Below are positions 1 to 5,501 of a stretch of DNA of 7,148 bases, piece by piece. The DNA lies in assembly GCA_910579325.1 (NCBI GenBank), contig CAJTTU010000136.1:1-7148 (forward strand), written 5' to 3'. How positions within the stretch are numbered: position 1 is the stretch's first letter; every line of letters starts with the position of its first letter. The notes under the pieces were generated by a model. That model ran no database searches. It saw only the letters and a list, made by a program, of their open reading frames with translations, and had not been told where the DNA came from. Both the position numbers and the translations under genes were made by a program. The stretch comes from an uncultured Lachnospiraceae bacterium (lineage in GTDB: Bacteria > Bacillota > Clostridia > Lachnospirales > Lachnospiraceae).

Positions 1-813
1 AAGCTGCTGGCGGACGTGGGGCTGGTGGGCTTCCCCAACGTGGGCAAGTCCACCCTGCTCAGCGTGGTCACCCGGGCCCAGCCCAAGATCGCCAACTACC
101 ACTTCACCACCCTCTCTCCCAACCTGGGGGTGGTGGCCCTGGATGAGAATACCTCCTTCGTGCTGGCCGACATCCCCGGCATCATCGAGGGGGCCAGCGA
201 GGGGGCCGGTCTGGGCCACGACTTCCTGCGGCACATCGACCGCTGCCGGCTCCTCATCCACGTGGTGGACGTGTCCGGCTCCGAGGGCCGGGACCCGGTG
301 GCCGACTTCGAGCAGATCAACGCCGAGTTGGAGCAGTACTCCCCCGAGCTTGCCAAGCGGCCCATGCTGGTGGCGGGCAACAAGGTGGACATCGCCCCCG
401 ACCGGGAGGGGCTGGAGGCTCTGAAGGAGCACGTGGAGGGCCTGGGGCTGACCTTTTTCGAGATGTCAGCCGCTGCCCACCAGGGCACCCGGGAGCTGAT
501 GTGGGCCGCCGCCCAGAAGCTCCAGGAGCTGCCCCCCATCACCGTCTACGAGCCCACCTTTGTGGAGCGCCCGCTCCAGGTGGATATGACCGAGCCTCCC
601 ACCATCGAGCGGCTGGAGGACGGCACCTGGATGGTGGACGGCCCCTGGCTGCGCCAGCTGATGGCCAACGTGAACTTCGGCGACTACGAGTCCCGCAACT
701 GGTTCGAGCGTCAGCTGCGCCAGTCCGGCCTTTATGACCGGCTTGAGGAGCTGGGCATCGAGGACGGGGACCCCATCTGTCTCTACAACCTGGAGTTTGA
801 GTACCAGCGGTAA
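1..813 (+). CDS. obgE: GTPase ObgE/CgtA, 3' part (5' end outside window)
   Basis: Obg-family GTPases bind the 50S subunit and act in late ribosome assembly and stringent or stress control. The frame is open from base 1 and 270 residues are visible. Numbering from the first visible codon, the G domain shows the P-loop GFPNVGKST (10-18), a switch I region ending YHFTTL (33-38), the G3 motif DIPG (57-60) followed by the Obg-typical IIEGASEGAGLGHDFLRH, the G4 motif NKVD (127-130) and the G5 motif SAA (156-158). From about residue 185 to the end lies the C-terminal OCT domain found in many Gram-positive Obg proteins. The N-terminal glycine-rich Obg fold, about 150-160 residues in full-length members, is missing only because the window starts here. 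The TAA stop overlaps the Shine-Dalgarno site of the next gene, suggesting cotranscription. Identification is very secure. Confidence 0.97.
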   Translation, partial: KLLADVGLVGFPNVGKSTLLSVVTRAQPKIANYHFTTLSPNLGVVALDENTSFVLADIPGIIEGASEGAGLGHDFLRHIDRCRLLIHVVDVSGSEGRDPVADFEQINAELEQYSPELAKRPMLVAGNKVDIAPDREGLEALKEHVEGLGLTFFEMSAAAHQGTRELMWAAAQKLQELPPITVYEPTFVERPLQVDMTEPPTIERLEDGTWMVDGPWLRQLMANVNFGDYESRNWFERQLRQSGLYDRLEELGIEDGDPICLYNLEFEYQR

Positions 814-826
814 GGAGGGAGACTCT

Positions 827-1006
827 ATGGACGAAAAGCGGTTTGTCAAGCTCTATGAGCAAAACGAATTCCGGGGCTCTGTCTCCAGTGAAATCTGGAT
901 GGACCGGGAGACCAGAGTCTGCTATCTCTTTCATATCTTTGGAGAAACGGGGGGCTTGACCCCGCTGCTGAACGCCGACGGCAAGCCCGTCCTTGGCCCG
1001 CTCTAA
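827..1006 (+). CDS. small DUF6440-family protein
   Basis: A 59-residue protein of unknown function, assigned to DUF6440 from memory of the family pattern. The N-terminal half is polar (MDEKRFVKLYEQ...), the middle has DRET..VCYLF (26-35), and the C-terminal half carries the family signature GGLTPLLNADGKP (42-54), typical of a small beta-rich domain. It has no signal peptide or membrane segment, so it is probably cytoplasmic. The ATG at 827 is chosen because TAAGGAGG (811-818), fused to the obgE stop, lies eight bases upstream; an in-frame start further upstream would run into obgE. The gap to obgE is 13 nt and to the next gene 12 nt, so it is probably translated from the obgE transcript. Its first two thirds are visibly richer in A/T than obgE. 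The function is unknown and neither neighbour gives a firm clue. Confidence 0.85.
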   Translation: MDEKRFVKLYEQNEFRGSVSSEIWMDRETRVCYLFHIFGETGGLTPLLNADGKPVLGPL

Positions 1007-1018
1007 GGAGGAACAGCC

Positions 1019-1534
1019 ATGAGGAAAGTGACATTGTTTATCGCCATGAGCGTAGACGGCTATATTGCAGACCCTGACGGCGGCATCGACTGGCTGGGCG
1101 GGGAGAGCCCCGACGGGGACAATGCGTTTATCCAAAATGTGGACACCGTCGTCATGGGGGCAAAGACCTACCGCCAGCTGGTCACCGAGCTCTCTCCCGA
1201 CGAGTGGGTGTACGCCGGCCTTACCAGCTATGTCATCACCCACGCCCCCGGGCCGTCCACCGACGAGATCCGCTTCACCGGCGAGGATCCCTGCCGGCTG
1301 GTGGAGACCCTCAAGGCCGGGGAGGGAAAGGGCATTTGGATCTGCGGCGGGGCCAACATCGCTCAGCAGCTGATCCGGGCCGATCTGATCGACGAGTATT
1401 ATCTCAATATTATCCCCACCATTCTGGGCAGGGGCATCCGCCTGTTTGACGGCCTGGAGGGGGAGAAAAAGCTGCGGCTGGTGGGGACAAAAAGCTACAA
1501 CGGCATCACAGACCTGGTCTACCAGCGGCGGTAA
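1019..1534 (+). CDS. dihydrofolate reductase-like protein (RibD C-terminal domain family)
   Basis: A 171-residue cytoplasmic protein of the stand-alone RibD C-terminal/DHFR-like reductase family (B. subtilis YyaP/YwjB type). Family hallmarks are the N-terminal strand and loop VTLFIAMSVDGYIADPDGG (4-22), the nucleotide-binding strand VVMGAKTYRQL (44-54), the glycine-rich ICGGANIAQQLI (108-119) followed by DLIDEYYL (122-129), and PTILGRGIRLFDG (133-145). Length is typical. These proteins are predicted NAD(P)H-dependent reductases; the substrate is generally unknown, and neither true DHFR nor riboflavin-pathway activity should be assumed. No deaminase domain is fused, unlike RibD. The ATG at 1019 is preceded by TAAGGAGG, shared with the stop of the upstream gene. 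It is the last gene of the plus-strand run before the terminator near 1563-1600. Confidence 0.9.
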   Translation: MRKVTLFIAMSVDGYIADPDGGIDWLGGESPDGDNAFIQNVDTVVMGAKTYRQLVTELSPDEWVYAGLTSYVITHAPGPSTDEIRFTGEDPCRLVETLKAGEGKGIWICGGANIAQQLIRADLIDEYYLNIIPTILGRGIRLFDGLEGEKKLRLVGTKSYNGITDLVYQRR

Positions 1535-1552
1535 ACCTGCTGCCCGGAAATC

Positions 1553-1600
1553 AGAAAAAAGCGGTCCCGGCGTTTTCAAAACGCCGGGACCTGTTTTATT
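1553..1600. terminator. bidirectional intrinsic terminator between convergent operons
   Basis: A perfect inverted repeat has a left arm GGTCCCGGCGTTTT at 1563-1576, one central base, and a right arm AAAACGCCGGGACC at 1578-1591. On the plus strand it is followed by TGTTTTATT (1592-1600), which ends the obgE run. On the minus strand it is followed by GCTTTTTT, from the A-run at 1555-1560, which can end the exporter/SGNH/DUF4358 operon arriving from the right. Both flanks therefore have the hairpin-plus-U-tract form; the minus-strand tract is the cleaner one. Confidence 0.85.
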
Positions 1601-1603
1601 CCT

Positions 1604-1642
1604 TACGTGTATGGAAACGTACAACTTTTGGGGGAGTTGTAC
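1604..1642. repeat. pair of overlapping short inverted repeats
   Basis: TACGT (1604-1608) and ACGTA (1617-1621) form one dyad with an 8-nt spacer. GTACAACT (1619-1626) and AGTTGTAC (1635-1642) form a second, stronger dyad, also with an 8-nt spacer. The second is not directly followed by a T-tract on the plus strand; a T-run comes about 15 nt later. They lie in the 3' untranslated region between the DUF4358 gene and the bidirectional terminator. They may be transcript-end structures or remnants of a small dispersed element; I cannot tell which. Confidence 0.5.
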
Positions 1643-1667
1643 CCGGGGCAGGAGGTGTTTTTTTGAA

Positions 1668-1695
1668 TAGGGGCGGGCTACACTGTGCGCCCCTA
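1668..1695. repeat. GC-rich inverted repeat, possible dispersed intergenic repeat
   Basis: TAGGGGCG (1668-1675) is exactly complementary to CGCCCCTA (1688-1695), with a 12-nt spacer. The 'GTAGGGGCG...' core read on the minus strand resembles intergenic palindromes I recall as common in gut Oscillospiraceae genomes, but this was not searched. There is no adjacent U-tract in the minus direction, so it is a poor intrinsic terminator for the neighbouring DUF4358 gene. Confidence 0.45.
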
Positions 1696-1718
1696 CAAAG
1701 GACGGGGTGGGCCGGAGC

Positions 1719-2183
1719 TCAATCCTCCAGCAGCTTTTCCCAGCCCTGGCTGTCCTGGGCGATGAGCAGCAGGACGGAGGCCCCCCGCTGTTGGGTCACC
1801 GCCCCCTCCAGCTTGGGCAGCTCGTCGGGCAGGTAGTCCCGCAGCTCCTCGGTGCGGTCCTCGATGCGGTAGCCCAGCTGCTTCAGGGCCGCCTGGGCGG
1901 ACTCCTCGCTGTCAAAGGTGAAGATGGCCAGCTCCTCGGCGCTGGTGGCGGTGGCGCCGTAGGCGGCGCATCCGGTGACGGTGGTCTCGTCGATGCCATA
2001 GAGGGCGCAGGCCACCTCGGTGTCGATGGCCGTCATGGAGGCGGAGAATACCCCCTGGGCCTCCAGCAGGGTCTTGGCATCTGCATCGGGGTCAAAGGGC
2101 TTGACCTCCCCCTGCCCTCCGCCGCAGGCGGCGAGAGAGAGGACCAGCAGGGCAGAAATGATAACAGAGGGAAATTTTTTCAT
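1719..2183 (-). CDS. DUF4358 domain lipoprotein
   Basis: A 154-residue predicted lipoprotein. The N-terminus has two lysines, a hydrophobic core and the lipobox LAAC with the lipidated cysteine at residue 20, followed by a short Gly-rich stretch. The remaining part (about residues 38-154) matches the DUF4358 pattern of clostridial lipoproteins, including YGIDETTVTGCAAYG (63-77), a run of acidic residues before FTFDSEESAQAAL, and a final LLLIAQDS strand. It would be anchored outside the membrane; the molecular role is unknown. The ATG at 2183 has the Shine-Dalgarno site AAGGAA just upstream and follows the SGNH hydrolase stop by 26 nt, so it is the last gene of the minus-strand run. As I recall, DUF4358 genes in Clostridia often neighbour SGNH/DHHW or MBOAT acyltransferase genes linked to surface polymer modification. 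Only the SGNH partner is present here. Confidence 0.85.
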   Translation of the reverse strand: MKKFPSVIISALLVLSLAACGGGQGEVKPFDPDADAKTLLEAQGVFSASMTAIDTEVACALYGIDETTVTGCAAYGATATSAEELAIFTFDSEESAQAALKQLGYRIEDRTEELRDYLPDELPKLEGAVTQQRGASVLLLIAQDSQGWEKLLED

Positions 2184-2209
2184 CTATAATTCCTTCTTGT
2201 GTTCGTATT

Positions 2210-3370
2210 TTAGGGAGACTCGCTGGGCTCCTCCGCCGGGGCAGCGCTCTCTGCCGGGTTTTCGGGGGCAAAGTCCACCCCGGGGATGGGGGGCAGCACC
2301 GCCTCCTCGGTGGGCTCGGGGGTAGCCGTCACCGGGGGCGGCTCCGGCGTGGGGGTGGGGAGAACGGGCGTGGGAGCGGGTGTGGAAAGGGGCGTCTCCG
2401 GGGGGAGGCCGGTGACCGGCGGGGTCTCCACCGCCTTTGGCGTGGCCGTGGGGGGCGGCGTGGGAGAGGGGGTGGGCAGGGGGTCTCCCACCCGGGCGGG
2501 CTGGGTGTGGGTGAGCAGATAGTCCATCCAGAGCCGATAGCCCTCCTTGGTGAAGTGGACACCGTCGGCGGACAGGTCGGCATTGGTTTCCCCGTCCCGG
2601 TCCAGGAAGGGCTCGTCCACCCGAAGGAAGCAGACCTTCTTCTCGGCGGCCATGGCGGCCAGGGCCTCGTTGAAGGCAGCGATGCGCTCGTTGGTGACGT
2701 AGTAGGGCTGCTTGTGGGTCTTGCACAGCTCGCTGTTTACCGGGATGATGGCCTGGATATACAGGATGGCCTCCTTCTGACGATCCCGAATGGCGTCCAC
2801 AAAGGCGGCGTAGGTGTTGGCGAACAGGTTGGGGTCCCAGTAGCCCAGCTCGTTGACCCCCAGGGCTATGTAGACCTTGCCGTACTGGGCCTTTTCCAGC
2901 GCCTGGAGGACGGAGATCTTCTCCTCCCCCTCCCGGATGACCGCCTTGTCCTCCATCACGTCAAAGACGGTAAGGCCGGTGTAGTCCAGAAAGGCGGCCT
3001 CCTTGGTGACGCCGCTGAACAGCTTGAAGCCGTCGGTGCGGGAGTCGCCAATAAAGACGGCGTCGGCAAACCAGTCCTCGCCCTCCACCGGCGCCCCCTG
3101 GGGGACGGGGATGGAGTAGTCCGGCGGGGGTGTGGGTGTGGGCGTGGGCGTCGGTGTGGGCGAGGGGGTGGCCTCTACCGCAGGTGCGGGGCTGGGCGGG
3201 GTCCTTTTGGAGGCCTGGGCCGGCTGGCCCTGGGGCAGGCTCCACAGAGCCACCAGGACCAGACAGGCCCCCAGCGCCGCCATGAGCCAGACAGGGGGCT
3301 TGGAGGCGGGATGGTCCCGCCGGGGCCGGTAGCGGTCCTGGGGCAGATTTTCCGGGGAAATATCGGGCAT
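2210..3370 (-). CDS. membrane-anchored SGNH/GDSL-family hydrolase with Pro/Thr-rich linkers
   Basis: A 386-residue predicted extracellular esterase or acetylhydrolase. Order of parts: a basic cytoplasmic N-terminus (1-26), one membrane segment (about 27-46), a P/T-rich linker with PTPTPTPTPTP (71-81), an SGNH domain (about 97-290) and a low-complexity P/T/E/A-rich tail (about 291-386). Catalytic blocks are visible: FIGDS with nucleophile Ser110, ALGVNELG with Gly171 and Asn173, and DGVH with Asp269 and His272. SGNH enzymes hydrolyse esters, often O-acetyl groups on cell-wall or surface glycans; the substrate here is unknown. The long disordered C-terminal tail is unusual for this fold and might interact with peptidoglycan or another surface partner. 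The ATG at 3370 is supported by TAAAGGAG, which overlaps the stop of the upstream nucleotidase gene. It precedes the DUF4358 lipoprotein by 26 nt. Confidence 0.9.
   Translation of the reverse strand: MPDISPENLPQDRYRPRRDHPASKPPVWLMAALGACLVLVALWSLPQGQPAQASKRTPPSPAPAVEATPSPTPTPTPTPTPPPDYSIPVPQGAPVEGEDWFADAVFIGDSRTDGFKLFSGVTKEAAFLDYTGLTVFDVMEDKAVIREGEEKISVLQALEKAQYGKVYIALGVNELGYWDPNLFANTYAAFVDAIRDRQKEAILYIQAIIPVNSELCKTHKQPYYVTNERIAAFNEALAAMAAEKKVCFLRVDEPFLDRDGETNADLSADGVHFTKEGYRLWMDYLLTHTQPARVGDPLPTPSPTPPPTATPKAVETPPVTGLPPETPLSTPAPTPVLPTPTPEPPPVTATPEPTEEAVLPPIPGVDFAPENPAESAAPAEEPSESP
3126..3172. repeat. hexanucleotide-like tandem repeat encoding the (Pro-Thr) linker
   Basis: On the plus strand a GTGGGY-type unit is repeated imperfectly; on the minus strand this reads alternating CCN and ACN codons for the Pro-Thr run at residues 71-81 of the SGNH hydrolase. 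Units are multiples of three bases, so gain or loss of units would change linker length without a frameshift. Confidence 0.6.
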
Positions 3371-3385
3371 GAGCGGGTCACTCCT

Positions 3386-4120
3386 TTAACTGCGTAAATG
3401 GGCGAAATTGTCAAAGGGGGAGGGCAAAAGCAGCCGCTCCAGGTCGGGGTAGCCGGTTATCTCGTAGGTGGGCTTGACGGGGTAGGCCCGCTCCCCCTTT
3501 CGGTTGAGCCAGACGCTGTCCAGCTGGGCGTTGAAGGCCCCCCGGATGTCACTGGAAAGGCTGTCGCCGATGACCAGCACCTGGCCGGTCTTTCTCCGGC
3601 AGCCCAGGGCATCCAGCACGATCTCAAAATAGCGTTTTTCCGGCTTGCGGCAGCCCATTTCCCCGGAAATGAACACCCGGTCCTCAAAGTACCGCTCCAG
3701 GGGGGAGGCGGCCAGCCGCTTGCGCTGGACGTCCCCCAGGCCGTTGGTGATGAGGGAGAGGGTGTACCGGGCGCTGAGCTTGCGGCAGAGGTTCTCCGCC
3801 CCGGGGAGCAGGATGGCGCAGGAGCCAAGGGCCTGGCGGTAATAGAGGTTCCAGGCCTGGGCGTCCCCCTCCAGCTCCAGCCGGCTCAGCAGCAGCCGGA
3901 AGCGCTGATGGGCCAGGTCCTCCTGGTCGATGCCCCCCTTGTTGAACAGCTCCCAAAGCTGGGCGTTCACCGTGTGGTAGAGGGCCTTATGCTCCGGGGA
4001 GGGCTCCACCTCGAAGTGGAGCAGGGTCTTGGTGATGGCGTGGTCCTCGGCGGCGGTGAAGTCAAAGAGGGTGTCGTCGGCGTCGAAGAGCAGGTGGACG
4101 TAATGGGAGTAGAGTTTCAT
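3386..4120 (-). CDS. yjjG: YjjG-family HAD hydrolase, predicted noncanonical pyrimidine nucleotidase
   Basis: A 244-residue cytoplasmic HAD-superfamily phosphatase. All four HAD motifs are present: FDADDTLFDF with Asp13 and Asp15 (motif I), LITNG with Thr125 (II), GCRKP with Lys159 (III), and VIGDSLSSDI with Asp186 and Asp191 (IV). A helical cap lies between motifs I and II. The DADDTLFDF start, GCRKP and overall length match the YjjG/YfnB group, whose E. coli member is a nucleoside 5'-monophosphatase that removes noncanonical pyrimidine nucleotides; the exact substrate here is inferred. The ATG at 4118-4120 overlaps the stop of the upstream exporter subunit as ATGA, indicating translational coupling. 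GGGAGG upstream, inside that gene, can serve as ribosome site. Its own stop overlaps the ribosome site of the SGNH gene 15 nt on, placing it firmly mid-operon. Confidence 0.88.
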   Translation of the reverse strand: MKLYSHYVHLLFDADDTLFDFTAAEDHAITKTLLHFEVEPSPEHKALYHTVNAQLWELFNKGGIDQEDLAHQRFRLLLSRLELEGDAQAWNLYYRQALGSCAILLPGAENLCRKLSARYTLSLITNGLGDVQRKRLAASPLERYFEDRVFISGEMGCRKPEKRYFEIVLDALGCRRKTGQVLVIGDSLSSDIRGAFNAQLDSVWLNRKGERAYPVKPTYEITGYPDLERLLLPSPFDNFAHLRS

Positions 4121-4593
4121 ACCTTGCTGACCTCCCGCCGGGGCTGGGGGGCATGGTACCAGGGGGTCATGCGCACGATGGTGGACACCAGCAGGCTGCC
4201 CACGGCGATGGCCCCGGCGATGCCGATGGTGTGGATAAGAGAGGTGAGAAACAGGTCATTTTCCCCGTTGATGGCGTGGAGCATGGTGTAGTAGATGCTG
4301 GCGCCGGGCACCAGGGGGAAGATGGAGACGATGAGGAAGCCGGTGACCGGGGCCTTACGTACCCGGGCGATGATCTCGCAAAAGATGGCCAGGGCGATGG
4401 TGCCAGCAAAGGTCTGGGCGATGTCGCTGTTCAGGATAGGGCCGGTGAGCAGGTAGACAAGCCACCCGATGGCTCCGCCCAGGGCCGAGCAGAGCACGTT
4501 GCCCCCCCGGGTGTTGTAAATGACGGCAAAGCAGCCCGAGCCGATGAAGGCCGCCAGCACCGAGGCGGCGTTTTCCCAAAATGCGTTTGTCAT
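4117..4593 (-). CDS. ThrE-type exporter, small membrane subunit (DUF3815/ThrE_2, YjjB-like)
   Basis: A 158-residue integral membrane protein with four or five predicted helices (roughly 8-27, 33-51, 59-77, 84-104, 119-142) and a short basic C-terminus. The motif FPLVPGASIYYTM (92-104) is characteristic of the ThrE_2 half. In Corynebacterium ThrE the two halves are fused and export threonine and serine; in E. coli the split pair YjjP-YjjB exports succinate. The substrate here cannot be read from sequence. It starts 2 nt after the partner subunit, with the ribosome site GGGGGTG inside the end of that gene, and overlaps the next gene by 4 nt. Such tight packing fits subunits made in a fixed ratio. 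Confidence 0.9.
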   Translation of the reverse strand: MTNAFWENAASVLAAFIGSGCFAVIYNTRGGNVLCSALGGAIGWLVYLLTGPILNSDIAQTFAGTIALAIFCEIIARVRKAPVTGFLIVSIFPLVPGASIYYTMLHAINGENDLFLTSLIHTIGIAGAIAVGSLLVSTIVRMTPWYHAPQPRREVSKV

Positions 4594-4595
4594 AG

Positions 4596-5360
4596 TTACA
4601 CCCCCAAAAGTGCGGCCAGGCCCAGGGCCAAAGCGGTGCCCAGGGCGGCCATTACGCCGATGAACAGTGCGTCGCCCACCTTGCTGATGCCTGAGACCAT
4701 GTCCCGCACCATCACGTCCCGCAGGGCGTTGGTAAACAGGATGCCGGGCACCAGGGCCATGAAGGCGCCGATGATGATGTACTGGGAGTGGTGGCCAAGC
4801 CCCACATGGACCAGGATCTGAGCCAGAAAGGCGGAGACGATGGCCCCGATCATGGTGTCAAAGTAGGGGTTTGTCTCGGTATGGCTCAAAAGCTCGCTGC
4901 TCAGGCAGATGGCGATGCCGCAGAAGCCGCTGCAGAAGGCGTCCCACAGATCCCCGCCGAAAAAGACGGCAAAGGCCGCCGAGGCCACATAGTGGGCCAG
5001 CAGCATAACGAGCAGGGAGTAGTGCCTGGGGGTGGCGGTGATGTGGTCCAGCCGCTGCCGGGCCTCCTCCAGAGGGGGGACCTCCCGGCACAGCTTCCGG
5101 CACAGGTCGTTGTACCGGGCCAGCAGATCCACGTCGTTGCCGTGGCTGGGCATTCGGCGGATCTGGGTCAGGGTCTTGCCCTCGGGGGTGAGGATGCTGA
5201 TGTTGATGCAGTTGGGGATGACGAAGGATTCCACCCGGTCGATGCCGTAGGCGAACATAAGCCGCTTCATGGAGTCCTCCACCCGGTAGATCTCGGCCCC
5301 GCTGACCAAAAGGCCGTAGCCCAGGTCGGTGGCCAGGGTCAACAGTCCGTCATAGTCCAT
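4596..5360 (-). CDS. ThrE-type exporter, large subunit (DUF1212/ThrE_1, YjjP-like)
   Basis: A 254-residue membrane protein. The N-terminal soluble part (about 1-110) carries the family signature SGAEIYRVEDSM (20-31), thought to be cytoplasmic. Five hydrophobic segments follow (about 114-135, 139-158, 168-187, 194-211, 227-252). The motif VPGILFTNALRD (204-215) in the fourth is typical of ThrE_1. With the adjacent small subunit it should form a complete ThrE/YjjP-YjjB-type exporter of threonine/serine or a small dicarboxylate. The ATG at 5360 is chosen because AAAGGAAG (plus strand 5370-5377) lies 9 nt upstream and nothing better is in frame. It is the first gene of the minus-strand operon, with a promoter and a structured leader upstream. 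Confidence 0.92.
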   Translation of the reverse strand: MDYDGLLTLATDLGYGLLVSGAEIYRVEDSMKRLMFAYGIDRVESFVIPNCINISILTPEGKTLTQIRRMPSHGNDVDLLARYNDLCRKLCREVPPLEEARQRLDHITATPRHYSLLVMLLAHYVASAAFAVFFGGDLWDAFCSGFCGIAICLSSELLSHTETNPYFDTMIGAIVSAFLAQILVHVGLGHHSQYIIIGAFMALVPGILFTNALRDVMVRDMVSGISKVGDALFIGVMAALGTALALGLAALLGV

Positions 5361-5376
5361 GCCGATCCGCTTCCTT

Positions 5377-5426
5377 TCTGCCTGTTCTGTCTCTCTGCCC
5401 GCCAGAGCGGACAGGCAGAGTCTGTC
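5377..5426 (-). promoter_or_regulatory. structured 5' leader of the exporter operon with alternative hairpins
   Basis: Segment A (5411-5420) can pair with segment B (5393-5399; CTCTGCC against GGCAGAG, 7 bp) or with segment C (5377-5385; 9 bp, TCTGCCTGT against ACAGGCAGA), but not with both. A small CCGC-CAGA-GCGG hairpin (5399-5410) nests inside either form. Segment C touches the Shine-Dalgarno site of the first exporter gene. The geometry is compatible with translational control, but no known riboswitch class is recognised. Confidence 0.4.
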
Positions 5427-5433
5427 ACCCTTT

Positions 5434-5462
5434 AGTTTACCTTATTTCCGCTCTTGTAGCAA
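5434..5462 (-). promoter_or_regulatory. predicted sigma-A promoter of the exporter/SGNH operon
   Basis: On the minus strand, -35 TTGCTA (plus 5457-5462) and -10 TAAACT (plus 5434-5439) are separated by 17 nt. Transcription would start near 5427, giving a leader of about 65 nt before the ATG at 5360. The spacer includes an A/T-rich stretch. Confidence 0.6.
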
Positions 5463-5501
5463 GTGACAAAGCCGTAACAAAAAGCGTTTTTTGAGGAAAA
5501 A

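Noticed and set aside
539..1624. A 361-codon minus-strand open frame across obgE, DUF6440 and the DHFR-like gene.
   Set aside because: It is antisense to three well-supported genes, crosses the terminator, and shows no domain pattern.
2286..3180. Short G/T-rich tandem repeats as a CRISPR array or satellite.
   Set aside because: The units are codon-level Pro/Thr repeats within one reading frame, with no regular spacer/repeat structure.
2507..4291. Two long plus-strand open frames of almost 300 codons each, end to end, antisense to the SGNH hydrolase, nucleotidase and exporter genes.
   Set aside because: Their translations are Gly/Val/Gln/Leu-rich and low in family-like patterns, they lack ribosome sites, and the minus-strand genes beneath them have clear catalytic motifs. 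They arise from GC-rich codon bias.
3386..5360. Possible meaning in the fact that YjjG, YjjP and YjjB names fall together here as well as near one another in E. coli.
   Set aside because: In E. coli, as I recall, yjjG and yjjPB are separated by other genes and not one operon; the similar names only reflect map position there. The adjacency here should be judged on its own.
5478..5492. AAAAAGCGTTTTT hairpin after the DUF3783 gene as an intrinsic terminator.
   Set aside because: The stem is only A-T pairs and too weak to be convincing.
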